This document shows positions 24,446 through 33,902 of a DNA stretch of 64,000 nt, piece after piece. This DNA is from Pachypanchax playfairii (taxonomy: Eukaryota; Chordata; Actinopteri; Cyprinodontiformes; Aplocheilidae), in the NCBI GenBank assembly GCA_006937955.1, contig SSNP01000307.1, forward strand, positions 204,494 to 268,493, in the 5' to 3' direction. Positions within the stretch are counted from its first letter, which is position 1, and each line of letters begins with the position of its first letter. The notes below the pieces were generated by a model. It saw only the letters and a program-made list of their open reading frames with translations, did no database searches and was not told where the DNA came from. The translations under genes were made by a program, and so were the position numbers.

Positions 24446-27400
24446 AACATTGTGTAAATGTAACATACCCATGAAGTGTCTATCATAACAAAGGTGGCAC
24501 ATGTACATGGATTACAGCTGACGCTTGCTATTGTATCACGGAAACAGAGGGGCAGGACTTAAAGGTGCAACACATTTTTTTCATCTCAGTGGCGCCCTCT
24601 GAGAAAAAAACCTCCGGGCTGTTGCTTTAAAGTGTTTGATCTTCCTTATGGGATCAGAACTTGATAGTTTGATGTGAGACTGTTGTGTTTTTGTGACTAA
24701 CTGAGATTGTCTCTATTTGTGCTGTCGCTGAAGAAATCCAATGGGATTAATACGGTAACGTGCTTCTGTTGTGTTGCATGTGTTTGTTTCCTCTTTATTT
24801 GAACAAGGACGGCTCAGAAACAGATTTGTGCATTTAAATGTTGCAAGTTATTTTATACAGATGCTCATTTACAAACTCATTCCTTGATTGGACTTTTTAA
24901 CTGAAATAAAACAACTTTTCATTCATCACAGTGTAAATAAGGACATTAAATTAAAGTTCATGTAAAGTTAAAGGTACAGTATGGAAGAATTTTCCAGGTA
25001 AATAATCACACAACAGTTTAATGTCCTACTAATGTTGAAAATAAAGTCTCATCGTAAGAGTTCTCGAGCTCAGCCGGCTGGGTGGTTGCTCGTTTTGGTC
25101 ATTTTAAAAACGCTGGTCCGGACTGAAATCATTATTTACACGTCCAGACTTCCTGGTTCCATAGTGAATCACATGTCAACCTGCAGGTTACCAAGTCTTC
25201 AACACAAGCAGCTGGAATTCCACAACAACCAGCAGCAAAGAGTAAAAGAAGCAGCCCTGAGGTAACTTTTAGTAAACCTAAGAAATAGGCCTGGGCGATA
25301 AATCGGTTAAACAAATTAATTTGAATTTTTTGTTGCTGGCGATTTAAAAATAAACAAATCGAGATTTTGCGTAGTGGCGCTTTTTGGCTCCCCGGAGTTT
25401 CCGTAGCGTTAGTTTTACATGGTTTGCTGCGACAGACGTGCAGCACGAGACCCCACACTGCAACATTTACCTAATCGCCCATCACAGTCAAAGGCAGCAG
25501 CACCACAAACTCATTCCAACACGTGAAACAGAAACATTCAGCCGAACATGAAAAACACCGTCTCTCTGAGACGAACAAACACTGCGGTGACCAACAAACA
25601 TTAGCTAAAAACAGCTAACTGTAGCCGAATCCTTTGCACAAGGCACCGCAAATAACAGGAAAGAGGTACGGTGGAGAACATTCACTGAAGGGTCCTTAAA
25701 GTTGTCCCTTTTTTGTACTTGTTGCTTTTCTTAAAGAAGCCCTTCAGTGTTTCCTGACGTTTTTTAGATATAATATGTTTTATATTACAGGTTAATAACC
25801 ACAAAGTCATGAAATTTGTATGAAATTGCCTCTTTAATAAGTAGGGGAAAATCGGAAATTGAATTTGAAAAAATTAAATTGGAGATTTTATTTTTAAGCC
25901 ATATCGCCCAGCCCTACTAAGAAACCACCACATCCTTCCAACTGATGGGGCGTTCAAACGCACTTAGGACAACTCAAGACTGAACAAATAGGCCTTCAGA
26001 CATTCCCAAAAATGAAACAAATACAAGAGGAACTAAATGAGGATCAACATCAGAACTGGCAATTCAGATTTTTTTTTTCTACATGAACTGCGGGATTAGG
26101 ATTTGATGACGAGGTCTAATTCTTACATACTGTACCTTTAAATCCAACAGTTAACAGGTAAAATCCGACAAGCTGACATTCTGGATTTAGTTACTAAATG
26201 TTGCAGTGGGTCATCTGAGCCGTCATTAGATTCTTCTGATCAGGACTAACTAATCACTGTAAAGTGACAATATCAATGAACCACCTGCGTAGTGATATGA
26301 AATCTAAAGCTGATTTTTTGAAGCAGCTGTTTATCAATCTGATTCCTTCTTTGTACTACCTGAACTCTGTCCTTTTCAGCCTTCTGACACTTTGTTACTT
26401 TCCTTTTTCCAGGTGAACGTCCTTTCAAGTGTGACAGCTGCAGCTACCTGGCAGCCAATCAGCATGAGGTGACGCGCCATGCCCGACAGGTTCACAATGG
26501 TCCTAAACCTCTTTCCTGTCCGTACTGTGAATACAAGACAGCTGATCGTAGCAACTTTAAAAAGCATGTAGAGCTTCACTTGAACCCTCGGCAGTTCCTC
26601 TGCCCACTTTGCAAGTACGCTGCCTCCAAGAAGTGCAACCTCCAGTATCACATTAAGTCCAGACACTCTGGCTGCAGTGTGGCCCTAGATGTTTCCAAAG
26701 TTAAACTGCGCGTTAAGAAACTCTGTGCAGACGTTGCGGACGAGAACTCGGACTCCAAAAGAACTAAGATAGATGACCCATCGAGCACTGAGGAGGACTT
26801 GGACGAGGATGGTGACTCAAGCCCCATTAATCTATCTGTCCGGAAGGGTAGCACTGACCAACCGCCAAAGAATGAAACTCAAGTGAATGCTGCAAAAACA
26901 ACAAATGTCCCATCTGAAAAAGAAAATCCATTCAAGGTAAAGGAGGCAGAAAGAAAGATTGTAACAAGACAGAAAAGGTTCAAAGAGAGACCAGTGGAAA
27001 ATACAAACCTTACAGAGGTCCTAAAAGAAGCTCCAACAGCTGCTGGAAATGCTGACAACAAGCCAAAGAAACGTGTCAAGAAGCTTCCATCTGAGAAAGA
27101 CGCTGTCCAGGACCAGACTGAAGAACCCAAAACCCACCAAGACCAAGCTGAGAAGAAAAGTTCTGATCCGCAACCATCAGGAGAAATGAACTCTGTGAAG
27201 GAGATGAAGCTGAGGCCTGGTAGGGAGAAAGCAGCTTTGAAGAATAAGAACAAAAACTACATTAAGGCCAGGAAGTCTGGTTCAAAGAGGTCAGAAAAGA
27301 CTCAAGAAGTTGCTGAAAAACCTTCACTGAAACTGAACAGTCCTGAGACAGTCCGGAAAGCAAAAGGGCTCAAAGAAAAACCTGCAAAGAGGAAAGGAGT

Positions 27401-28172
27401 GGAGGCTCTGGATCTGTCCCAAAATTCCTCCAAGACAAGGCGTCTGAAAGCTCCAGCCTCTGAGAAGCTGCGCTCCAAATATGATGACACCAACAACACC
27501 GACAAGTCCAGCCTGACCGAAAAGTCCAACAGAATTATACCTATTAGGCAGAATAAAACCAGAACCTCTGACAAGAAAACCTCTGGAATGCTGCAACCCA
27601 TGGGTCCAAAGAAAAACCAGATTACGTCTGTCATCAGTTTGTTCTCAGAGGTTCCAGAAGGTTCTATTCAGCAAACTACTAAATCTGTGTTGACGGGTAC
27701 GGGTCCCTCTGCAGGTGGACTGACTGTACCAGAACTTAAGCCCAGTGAATTAGAGCAGGGAACTGTTCCATTCAGCAACTCCAGGCACAATGCATTGTCC
27801 GAAGAGCCACCCGATCCCACCTTTGTCAAACCCTCACCTCCGGCTCCACTGCTGTTTGCAGGTCATCGCAGCAAACCGGCTGACCCTGAGGATGACGAGG
27901 GCATTCACAGCAGCCATGAAGGAGGAAGTGACATCAGCGACAGTGCCTCAGAGGGCAGTGATGACTCTGGCCTCAACGGGAATGGCACAAGTCTAGCTAA
28001 GCCAGCCAATGACCCAGAAACTCCCACGGACGAGATCCCTACACAGACAGGGCTCAAAGGACACATTTGTGTCTTTTGTGACCGCACGTTCCTGCTAGAG
28101 GCGGCGTACCGTCGGCATCTAAACCGCCACCTAGTCAACGTCTACTACATTGACACCACTGCTCCCAGATGA
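18020..28172 (+). CDS. rest: RE1-silencing transcription factor (REST/NRSF), complete coding region
   Basis: Zinc-finger repressor that binds RE1 elements and silences neuronal genes in non-neuronal cells by recruiting SIN3/HDAC and CoREST. The ATG is at 18054; coding exons are 18054-18295, 18367-18906, 19123-19283, 19835-19918 and 26413-28172. All junctions are GT-AG with consistent phase, giving 928 aa. Seen: N-terminal SIN3-binding-like LPAPQLIMLANVA (about 33-45); acidic SDSEDE; finger 1 near 160-182; fingers 2-8 from about 233 to 415 (for example CGYNTNRYDHY, SSSQKTHLTRHMRTH, KTADRSNFKKHVELH, AASKKCNLQYH); a long Lys/Ser-rich middle; and a C-terminal CoREST-type finger CVFCDRTF...HLNRHLVNVYY at about 895-915. 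Human REST is 1097 aa from memory, so the middle is shorter here. All nine C2H2 pairs are intact. The neuronal REST4 exon could not be identified. Confidence 0.96.
18054..18295 (+). CDS. rest: rest coding exon 1 (SIN3-binding N-terminus)
   Basis: The exon begins at 18020 after TTTTGCAG; the ATG is at 18054. It encodes METQTVFSVGM and LPAPQLIMLANVA and ends ATGATCAG|GTCAGT. A read-through frame to 18326 is intronic. Confidence 0.93.
18367..18906 (+). CDS. rest: rest coding exon 2 (zinc fingers 1 and 2)
   Basis: Acceptor TTTGACCAG; donor CACAG|GTAAGG. Encodes finger 1 (CKPCHFQ...HLSTH) and finger 2 (CERCGYNTNRYDHYIAHLKHH), with an acidic and proline-containing region before them. Confidence 0.94.
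19123..19283 (+). CDS. rest: rest coding exon 3 (zinc fingers 3 and 4)
   Basis: Acceptor GCCTACAG; donor ACACAG|GTACCT. Encodes CTLCAYTTVSQYHWRKHLRNH and CSQCSYFSDRKSNYIQHIRTH, nearly identical to mammalian REST as I recall it. Confidence 0.94.
19284..19834 (+). other. rest intron with degenerate CCTCATCATGTC repeats
   Basis: Pyrimidine-rich intron in which CTCATCATGTCCTCC-like phrases recur roughly every 20-30 bases between about 19314 and 19500. Loose tandem structure and no coding content. Confidence 0.55.
19835..19918 (+). CDS. rest: rest coding exon 4 (zinc finger 5)
   Basis: 84-nt exon, acceptor TGGACAG and donor CACTCAG|GTGAGT. Encodes VRPFQCLYCDYSSSQKTHLT and RHMRTHS, exactly one C2H2 finger with linker. 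Confidence 0.95.
20240..20520 (+). mobile_element. degenerate tRNA-derived SINE
   Basis: Contains AGGAGGTGAGTGGTTCGGTTACTGGTCC (B-box-like GGTTCGGTTAC), then a decayed version of the SINE core also seen at 36850 and 40350 (TTGGACAAGATACTGAA) and AATGCAGAGAAATGATTTCC at the end. rest intron 5. Confidence 0.6.
20839..22064 (-). mobile_element. Tc1-like transposon, 1226 bp, frameshifted
   Basis: Terminal repeats CACTATATTACCAAAAGTAT on the left and GCCAATACTTTTGGTAATAT on the right, with TA duplications at 20837-20838 and 22065-22066. The single transposase frame is broken: the N-terminal HTH lies at 21666-21930 and the catalytic part at 20921-21622. It lies antisense in rest intron 5. Confidence 0.93.
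20921..21930 (-). pseudogene. Tc1-family transposase, broken by frameshift
   Basis: A cut-and-paste transposase of the IS630/Tc1/mariner family. The first segment (about 21930-21666) carries HTH motifs (SSREISTLLNIPQSTVSSL) and an AT-hook-like RSGRPRK, then hits a stop after LSTNFM. The second segment (21622-20921, 233 codons) has all three acidic catalytic positions: WRDESHFS, LFQHDCAPVHKAR and SPDLNPIEHLWDEL. About 20 residues around 21630-21670 are lost or out of frame, so no full-length protein can be made. Confidence 0.9.
22290..24443 (+). mobile_element. 5'-truncated L2-type LINE
   Basis: Open segments 22292-22477, 22565-22912 and 22920-23954 encode successive parts of one ORF2-like protein, separated by frameshifts. 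The 344-codon segment is a reverse transcriptase with NFRPISKLPFLSKILEK, LLDLSAAFDTVDHDILL, CGVPQGSILGP and the catalytic FADDLQIY. The 3' end reads GTAAAGTGCTTTATAAATAA then (ATT)n, the usual L2/CR1-type tail. No endonuclease domain is present. rest intron 5. Confidence 0.88.
24444..25285. other. rest intron 5, nothing recognised
   Basis: AT-rich single-copy-looking sequence with no exon, RNA gene or repeat end that I can support. Confidence 0.4.
25286..25916. mobile_element. hAT-type MITE, 631 bp
   Basis: Ends TAGGCCTGGGCGATAAATCG and, reverse-complemented, TAGGGCTGGGCGATATGGCT. CTAAGAAA is duplicated at 25278-25285 and 25917-25924. The interior includes an inverted copy of family X (about 25735-25842). 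No transposase. Confidence 0.9.
25917..26412. other. rest intron 5, 3' end
   Basis: No feature apart from the acceptor CTTTTTCCAG ending at 26412. Confidence 0.4.
26413..28172 (+). CDS. rest: rest terminal coding exon (zinc fingers 6-9)
   Basis: Encodes fingers 6-8 (CDSCSYLAANQHEVTRHARQ, CPYCEYKTADRSNFKKH, CPLCKYAASKKCNLQYH), then about 470 residues of Lys/Glu/Ser-rich low-complexity sequence, an acidic DDEGIHSSHEGGSDISD segment that might act as a degron or phospho-site region (inference), and the CoREST-binding finger at the C-terminus. TGA at 28170-28172. Confidence 0.96.
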
Positions 28173-29865
28173 AAGCCGTATCCATGGCAACACTCTGACA
28201 TCAGCTAATCTCTGTTTGCCCATAGTCGCTGTCCTCCTGGGAAGGGGGGGGGTCTTCTTTTATCACATCCACATTGTCAGCAACACATTAAATCTTCAGT
28301 TTCTCAAATAGATGGAACTACAGATCCCAACATTTGATCACCAGGTGGGTGAACAGGAAGTGAATAATGACCTTCTATATTTACTATAAGTAAATCCATA
28401 ATGTTAAGTCAGAAGATGATCAGAAGCTTTATTTGGAGATGTTTGAAGAGCTGCTGGTTCTGGATGGTGACTCAAACCTATTGGAATCTCTTTTTCATCT
28501 GTGCACACTGATGTTGTACAACCATGTTGAACTTTGTGTATGTTTCTTCAGCATTGCTTCTACTCATAAACGTTCAAATCATATTAATGTTTCTATGATA
28601 ACAAGAGAAAACATTGGCATCAAATCCAAAGCTGGAGATATTTCCTAGTGATTATCATCACTGTGAGGTCTGAGCAGTGGCTTGTCAGCACCGCGACGTC
28701 TGACTGGCAGCCTATAAGCACCACAATGTTTGTGTGACATGCTGTCAGAGCCGCGACGTCTGGTCGGCAGTCTGTCAGAGCCGCGACGTCTGGTCGGCAG
28801 TCTGTCAGAGCCGCGACGTCTGGTCGGCAGTCTGTCAGAGCCGCGACGTCTGGTCGGCAGTCTGTCAGAGCCGCGACGTCTGGTCGGCAGTCTGTCAGAG
28901 CCGCGACGTCTGGTCGGCAGTCTGTCAGAGCCGCGACGTCTGACTGGCGTCTTGTGGTTTCGTTTGTTTGTACATGTTCATGGATTAGATAATTGATTGG
29001 TCAGCTGACTTCATGTTTTAGAGAAAGAGTCGAGGATGATGATGTTGAAATGTTTTGGCCTTGTTCTCATTGTGTTTATATTTCAGTACAATATTCATGT
29101 ATTTGGTCATGAAATAGGATGTTGCTTCAGCTGGTCTCTGGGCTGCTTCATCCTGCTTTTCTTTGCTACTGAGGATGATGAACGATGCTTCTGAGCAGCT
29201 GCTTCATGTCTCAGATGATTCAGAGGAAATCAGCTGGTGGTGTTCCAGTCAGTACCAGGATGTAGAACACCAACATGTTTCATTTAAAAACTAACATCTG
29301 GAATGTCACCGACTTTTGGTCCTTTTTAATTAAACTTTGTGTTAAGAACCATCAGCTTCTGCTCTGTTTTTGATTAGTTACAGTTTATGATTAAATGTTG
29401 ATCAACATGTAAACATGCTTGAAGTAATGTTCTGTATCATAAAGCCTCTCATGCTTCTGGGGGGTCCTGGCTTGTCTATAGTGGGATTCTGTAGGTTCTG
29501 TAGTGGTCCTGTGTGTTAAATCTATGAAAGTGTTCTCTAACATGGTGGACTTAATGTAATACATATTATATTTTCTCTGCAGGAGAGAGTTAGTATAAAA
29601 CCATCTTGCAATGAGTTTCTACATTCATGTCAACTCTGTTATCTTTTATTTACTGTCATGGTGTGAAGGTTTTACAAGTTATTTTCATATCTTCATCTGT
29701 TGCATTCATCCACACGTTCATGGTCAGAACGCGTCTCTCTACAAACCAGATATTTCTGCTGAAACACTCTTCAGAATAACTTTCCCCAAATATACTCTCT
29801 CTGGATGTCAGTCATCTTTCTGTGAGACAAGGACAATCTAAAATAAATTTTACCATCCCACCTGA
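28173..29865 (+). other. rest: probable rest 3' UTR
   Basis: Non-coding, no transposon ends. The first clear AATAAA is at 29842-29847. It includes the 30-bp minisatellite at 28741-28950. The 3' end is inferred. Confidence 0.5.
28741..28950 (+). repeat. 30-bp CpG-bearing minisatellite, 7 units
   Basis: Seven essentially identical copies of a 30-mer containing GTCAGAGCCGCGACGTCTGG, with a decayed copy upstream (28685-28712, TCAGCACCGCGACGTCTGAC). Each unit has CpGs in CCGCGACGTC and TCGG. It is not a CRISPR: there are no spacers. Confidence 0.92.
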
Positions 29866-30659
29866 ATGAGGGATCTGCTTTAGAAGCTAGCCTAGAATAA
29901 TTTCAGTTTTGGATACTTGGTGGTAGTTTCCATCTAAACGGGTCAAAGAGTTGAATCATTCAGCAAAAAAAATGAACACAGCATCTGGATTAATTTTATG
30001 ATTCTTCTTTTCAGTTAATAAAAATAGGTGTAAATTGAAATACAGTTACCAAATGTTCTTTATAAAGTTATTATTTTAGTATTATTTAATATGAAACAGC
30101 AGTGTTTAGATAGAATTGGAATAGAAAATTTATGTTTAATTATCCAAGGTGTATCTGACATGTGATTTAATGTTATTTTACTACTTCATATTAATCTGTA
30201 TCATATTTGTTCCTGTCGACACTTTTACCACATAAACCAGGATCTTCAGATTTCCAGTAATAAAGTCTCAAACATGCAGATTTTTAGGGTTAGTGCAACA
30301 AGGTTCATTTACAGGAAGTGATAAAACAGGAACATGAGACAAACAAAAGTGATTTCCTGTGATAGAACATGTAGAATCAGAACCAGGATCTGTGGTTTCT
30401 GAGTGTTTGACTCTTTCTGAAGGAGAAATGGACTCAGGAGACGAGACGATGTGAACAGAACCAGTATCAGAACTTTGCGTGTTGAGAGTGAGACATTCAG
30501 TAAAGAGGATTGTTTCTGTGCAGTATTAGATTACAGGTGATGTTGATAGAAATGATAATTGATGTTTAACTCGTGTCTCTGTGAGTGAAAATGACTTGAG
30601 CTGCACAGATGAATCTTTCCATGGATCAAACTCCAACCCACTGAGTCAGAACATCATCA
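29866..30659. other. intergenic, rest-tgfbi interval
   Basis: AT-rich, no gene or repeat boundary identified. Confidence 0.35.
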
Positions 30660-30924
30660 AGTCTTTTATTTCTGTGTGAGTGATGTCATCATTCTCTGGG
30701 TCTGATTTAGGGAAATACATCAATGAAGTAGTGTTTCTACAATCAGCTGATATATTTTATCAATGTAAACACCAGCTGACTAATGCTTTTAATGTCCATG
30801 TAAGATGGAAACAAAGACCTGCTTCCTGTTTCATCACTTCCTGTTTCACACTGAAGATCATAAAAACATTCATAACTGTCTGTAGAGTCAAACACACAAA
30901 CCTGCAGCATGTTTCATTAAACAC
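30660..30924. repeat. inverted duplicate segment, copy B
   Basis: Inverse of 3851-4115 with three visible mismatches in 265 bases. An 83-codon open frame runs through it in both places but resembles nothing known and is probably chance. Confidence 0.85.
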
Positions 30925-31801
30925 GGAATGATTCTAAGGGCCTGATTTATCAATATTCCAAGTAAAGAGCCTGGAGGATGAGGAGTTTGCCGGTGCTATT
31001 CCATTGCGTGCGCAAGAAAGGCGCAAACGGAAAATGAAATTCGAGCAACTCAAGCTTCAAACATGAGAGGAAGAAGCAAACAAAAACATTGATGTTGTGC
31101 AACACACAGCAAACAACAGTGCAGGGCATCCTTGGCTGGTGCGTAAAGTTTTCCTCCAGTACGGTCCAAACACCGACACCTGCTTTTCAGGATGTGTTGC
31201 GCTTAGGGGCGGGGCTTCAGGAGGGGCTGGGAGGACGGTACACCCGTGCCCGGACATCAGAGGGGCCCGGCTCAGAGGTATGATGTGAAAAATGCGTCTC
31301 TTCCACAACTAAACTAACCAGGTGAAGTCGGGTGAGAACATAGGCCCTTTTAGAACCCAGAAGAGCATTGAGTCTGGATTCGGCTTAAACAACTGCTCAA
31401 AATGCTGACTAATGCATGGTTTATATAGTTTACCCAGTTTGAGTCATGGTTGCTAAAAGCTTTACAAGAAAGACTGACTTTAGTGATGTAGTTGGTGTAA
31501 ATTATTGAAAAAAACCTTTGTGCTGCACAATTGGCTTTATTTTCACTTTCACATGTAGATTTATAACGCACAAATTTAAGGCATGTGATCAGGACAGAGG
31601 CCAGGCTGGCTTTGATGGGGACCTGGTAGGGTCGTCAGGCTCTACGACCCTATTTGGGAATGAACTGATGGATAGTCTGGGCCCCTGATGAGCTACCATT
31701 ATAAAAATAATGACCTCGTTAGTTGTTCCTAGGTGTGGTCTTTCTGGTGACAGCTCATAAGCCTGCTACTCCCAAAGTCTTATTCCAGAACAGAAGAAGC
31801 C
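30925..31801. other. intergenic, nothing recognised
   Basis: Includes a GC-rich patch at 31190-31280 but no exon with splice sites or recognisable protein. Confidence 0.35.
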
Positions 31802-31806
31802 TTTTG

Positions 31807-32327
31807 TGTTAGGTCTTGGGGTTTTATTTGTTTCTTTATGATATCTTGTAGTGTTTTTCATCCAGAGTATCTTGTGTGCTTTTGTGTTTATATTTTCTCT
31901 GGTCCCTTCCGTGTTCATGCTTAAGCTTTGTCATGTCTCTTGTTTTTTCGGTTGGACTTTTGTTTTCCTGTTTTCCTTTTATTTTGGTAACATGTATTAT
32001 TCCTGTTCCTTCCCTGTGTTTCTGTACCATGACTGTTTCTTGTTTCTACACCAGCCCAGTGTTTTTCCATTCGGGTGTTGTTAGTTTAGTAGTTGATTGA
32101 TTTCACTGTGTATTTAAATTTACTTGTCAGTTCTGTTCTTCGTGCTCGGATTATGTTCTGGTCGACTGGTTTCCCTCCTGTTCTTTAAAGTTATCTCATG
32201 CACTTAAGTCCGCTGCCCAGTCAGCATTTGTTTTTTCCCCTTTCATTAAATGGACTTTGAATTTATTTTGGGTTGTGGCTTGTCTCTCCCTGCAATTGGG
32301 TCCAAGCAAGAAATGCAGAACGTAACA
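31807..32327 (+). mobile_element. solo LTR, 521 bp
   Basis: Starts TGTTAGGTC and ends CGTAACA (TGTTA/TAACA inverted termini), flanked by TTTTG at 31802-31806 and 32328-32332. TATA-like GTATTTAAATTTA lies near 32110. No internal region remains, so it is a solo LTR. The family could be Ty3/gypsy or endogenous-retrovirus-like; this cannot be decided here. Confidence 0.85.
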
Positions 32328-32606
32328 TTTTGGATGAAAGGTGAAACGTTTTCAAGAAAAACACAACAGTCCAGTTGTTTTTGATAACCTTTTACAATAT
32401 GACTACGTCCTGGACCTAAGGGTCCGGTCATTTGCTCCGCCCCCATCTGGCTCTGATTTGTTCCACTTGCATCCAAAATGTTTCTAGTGCGTATGTGGAC
32501 CAGATTATATCGACGTTCACCCTCAGAAGTCGGGTTGAGCAGGTGTTAGGAGGGAGGGGTGAAGTGGGTCTGTGCCATCACCTTAGAACCCCCAGGACCC
32601 ACCCCC

Positions 32607-33344
32607 NNNNNNNNNNNNNNNNNNNNNNNNNNNNNNNNNNNNNNNNNNNNNNNNNNNNNNNNNNNNNNNNNNNNNNNNNNNNNNNNNNNNNNNNNNNNNN
32701 NNNNNNNNNNNNNNNNNNNNNNNNNNNNNNNNNNNNNNNNNNNNNNNNNNNNNNNNNNNNNNNNNNNNNNNNNNNNNNNNNNNNNNNNNNNNNNNNNNNN
32801 NNNNNNNNNNNNNNNNNNNNNNNNNNNNNNNNNNNNNNNNNNNNNNNNNNNNNNNNNNNNNNNNNNNNNNNNNNNNNNNNNNNNNNNNNNNNNNNNNNNN
32901 NNNNNNNNNNNNNNNNNNNNNNNNNNNNNNNNNNNNNNNNNNNNNNNNNNNNNNNNNNNNNNNNNNNNNNNNNNNNNNNNNNNNNNNNNNNNNNNNNNNN
33001 NNNNNNNNNNNNNNNNNNNNNNNNNNNNNNNNNNNNNNNNNNNNNNNNNNNNNNNNNNNNNNNNNNNNNNNNNNNNNNNNNNNNNNNNNNNNNNNNNNNN
33101 NNNNNNNNNNNNNNNNNNNNNNNNNNNNNNNNNNNNNNNNNNNNNNNNNNNNNNNNNNNNNNNNNNNNNNNNNNNNNNNNNNNNNNNNNNNNNNNNNNNN
33201 NNNNNNNNNNNNNNNNNNNNNNNNNNNNNNNNNNNNNNNNNNNNNNNNNNNNNNNNNNNNNNNNNNNNNNNNNNNNNNNNNNNNNNNNNNNNNNNNNNNN
33301 NNNNNNNNNNNNNNNNNNNNNNNNNNNNNNNNNNNNNNNNNNNN
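32607..33344. other. assembly gap (738 Ns)
   Basis: Run of N. Translations spanning it are meaningless. Confidence 1.
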
Positions 33345-33840
33345 AAAAGAACTTCTGAAAGTTAGAAGTTTATTTATCTTGGAGAGATTCTGCTCGCTTA
33401 CATTTTAACTTATAACCTCTTGTTATGAACAATGTTACATTATTAAAATAAGAGGAAGTCCAGCCTGTGAGGTGTTCACAGACTCACACTGAACTCTGTT
33501 TCTCCTACTCAGCCCTGTGAGAGTCCACAGTCTGCGCATGGCTAAAGTCTGTATCACTGCCAGAAGGTTTCACTGCTCTACAGAGAAAAAAAGACAAACG
33601 ATCAAATATCACACTTCCATCTTTATTTTACAGAGACAGAAATCTGTAGAAAGTTTGGAGCTCAGACCTGCCGACATGCTGCAGGATGTCAAGTATAAAA
33701 CATTTAACACCAAGTTAAACTGTGAGTTTATAACAAAAAAAATGCTGTTTTTTACAGCAACAAGAAGTTTAAAAGGCCGAGTCATTCTGTCAGTGAATAT
33801 TCTGGAGGTTTCTTTTACAGCATCCTTCTTCTGCACAGCT
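33345..33840 (-). other. tgfbi: probable tgfbi 3' UTR and flank
   Basis: Follows the tgfbi stop codon. TTTATTTTA near 33622 reads as AATAAA on the minus strand and is a plausible polyadenylation signal, giving a 3' UTR of about 220-240 bases. Confidence 0.45.
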
Positions 33841-33902
33841 TCACTGACTCCTGCTCATCATTTTGCTGGAACGACTTCTCAAGACCTTTTGGAACAGATC
33901 AT
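33841..33902 (-). CDS. tgfbi: tgfbi last coding exon
   Basis: Acceptor TTTCCACAG. Codons continue DLFQKVLRSRSSKMMSRSQ then TGA at 33843-33841. Basic C-terminus; weak resemblance to the human tail, so this exon rests mainly on phase and splice sites. Confidence 0.7.

Noticed and set aside
28741..28950. CRISPR-like array of 30-bp repeats
   Set aside because: The repeats are directly contiguous with no spacers, and the DNA is vertebrate.
30680..30931. 83-aa frame repeated at 3764-4095
   Set aside because: It is shared only because the DNA is duplicated. It resembles no protein, and one copy sits in an intron.
32432..33365. 308-aa and 268-aa open frames
   Set aside because: They run through Ns and contain no readable protein.
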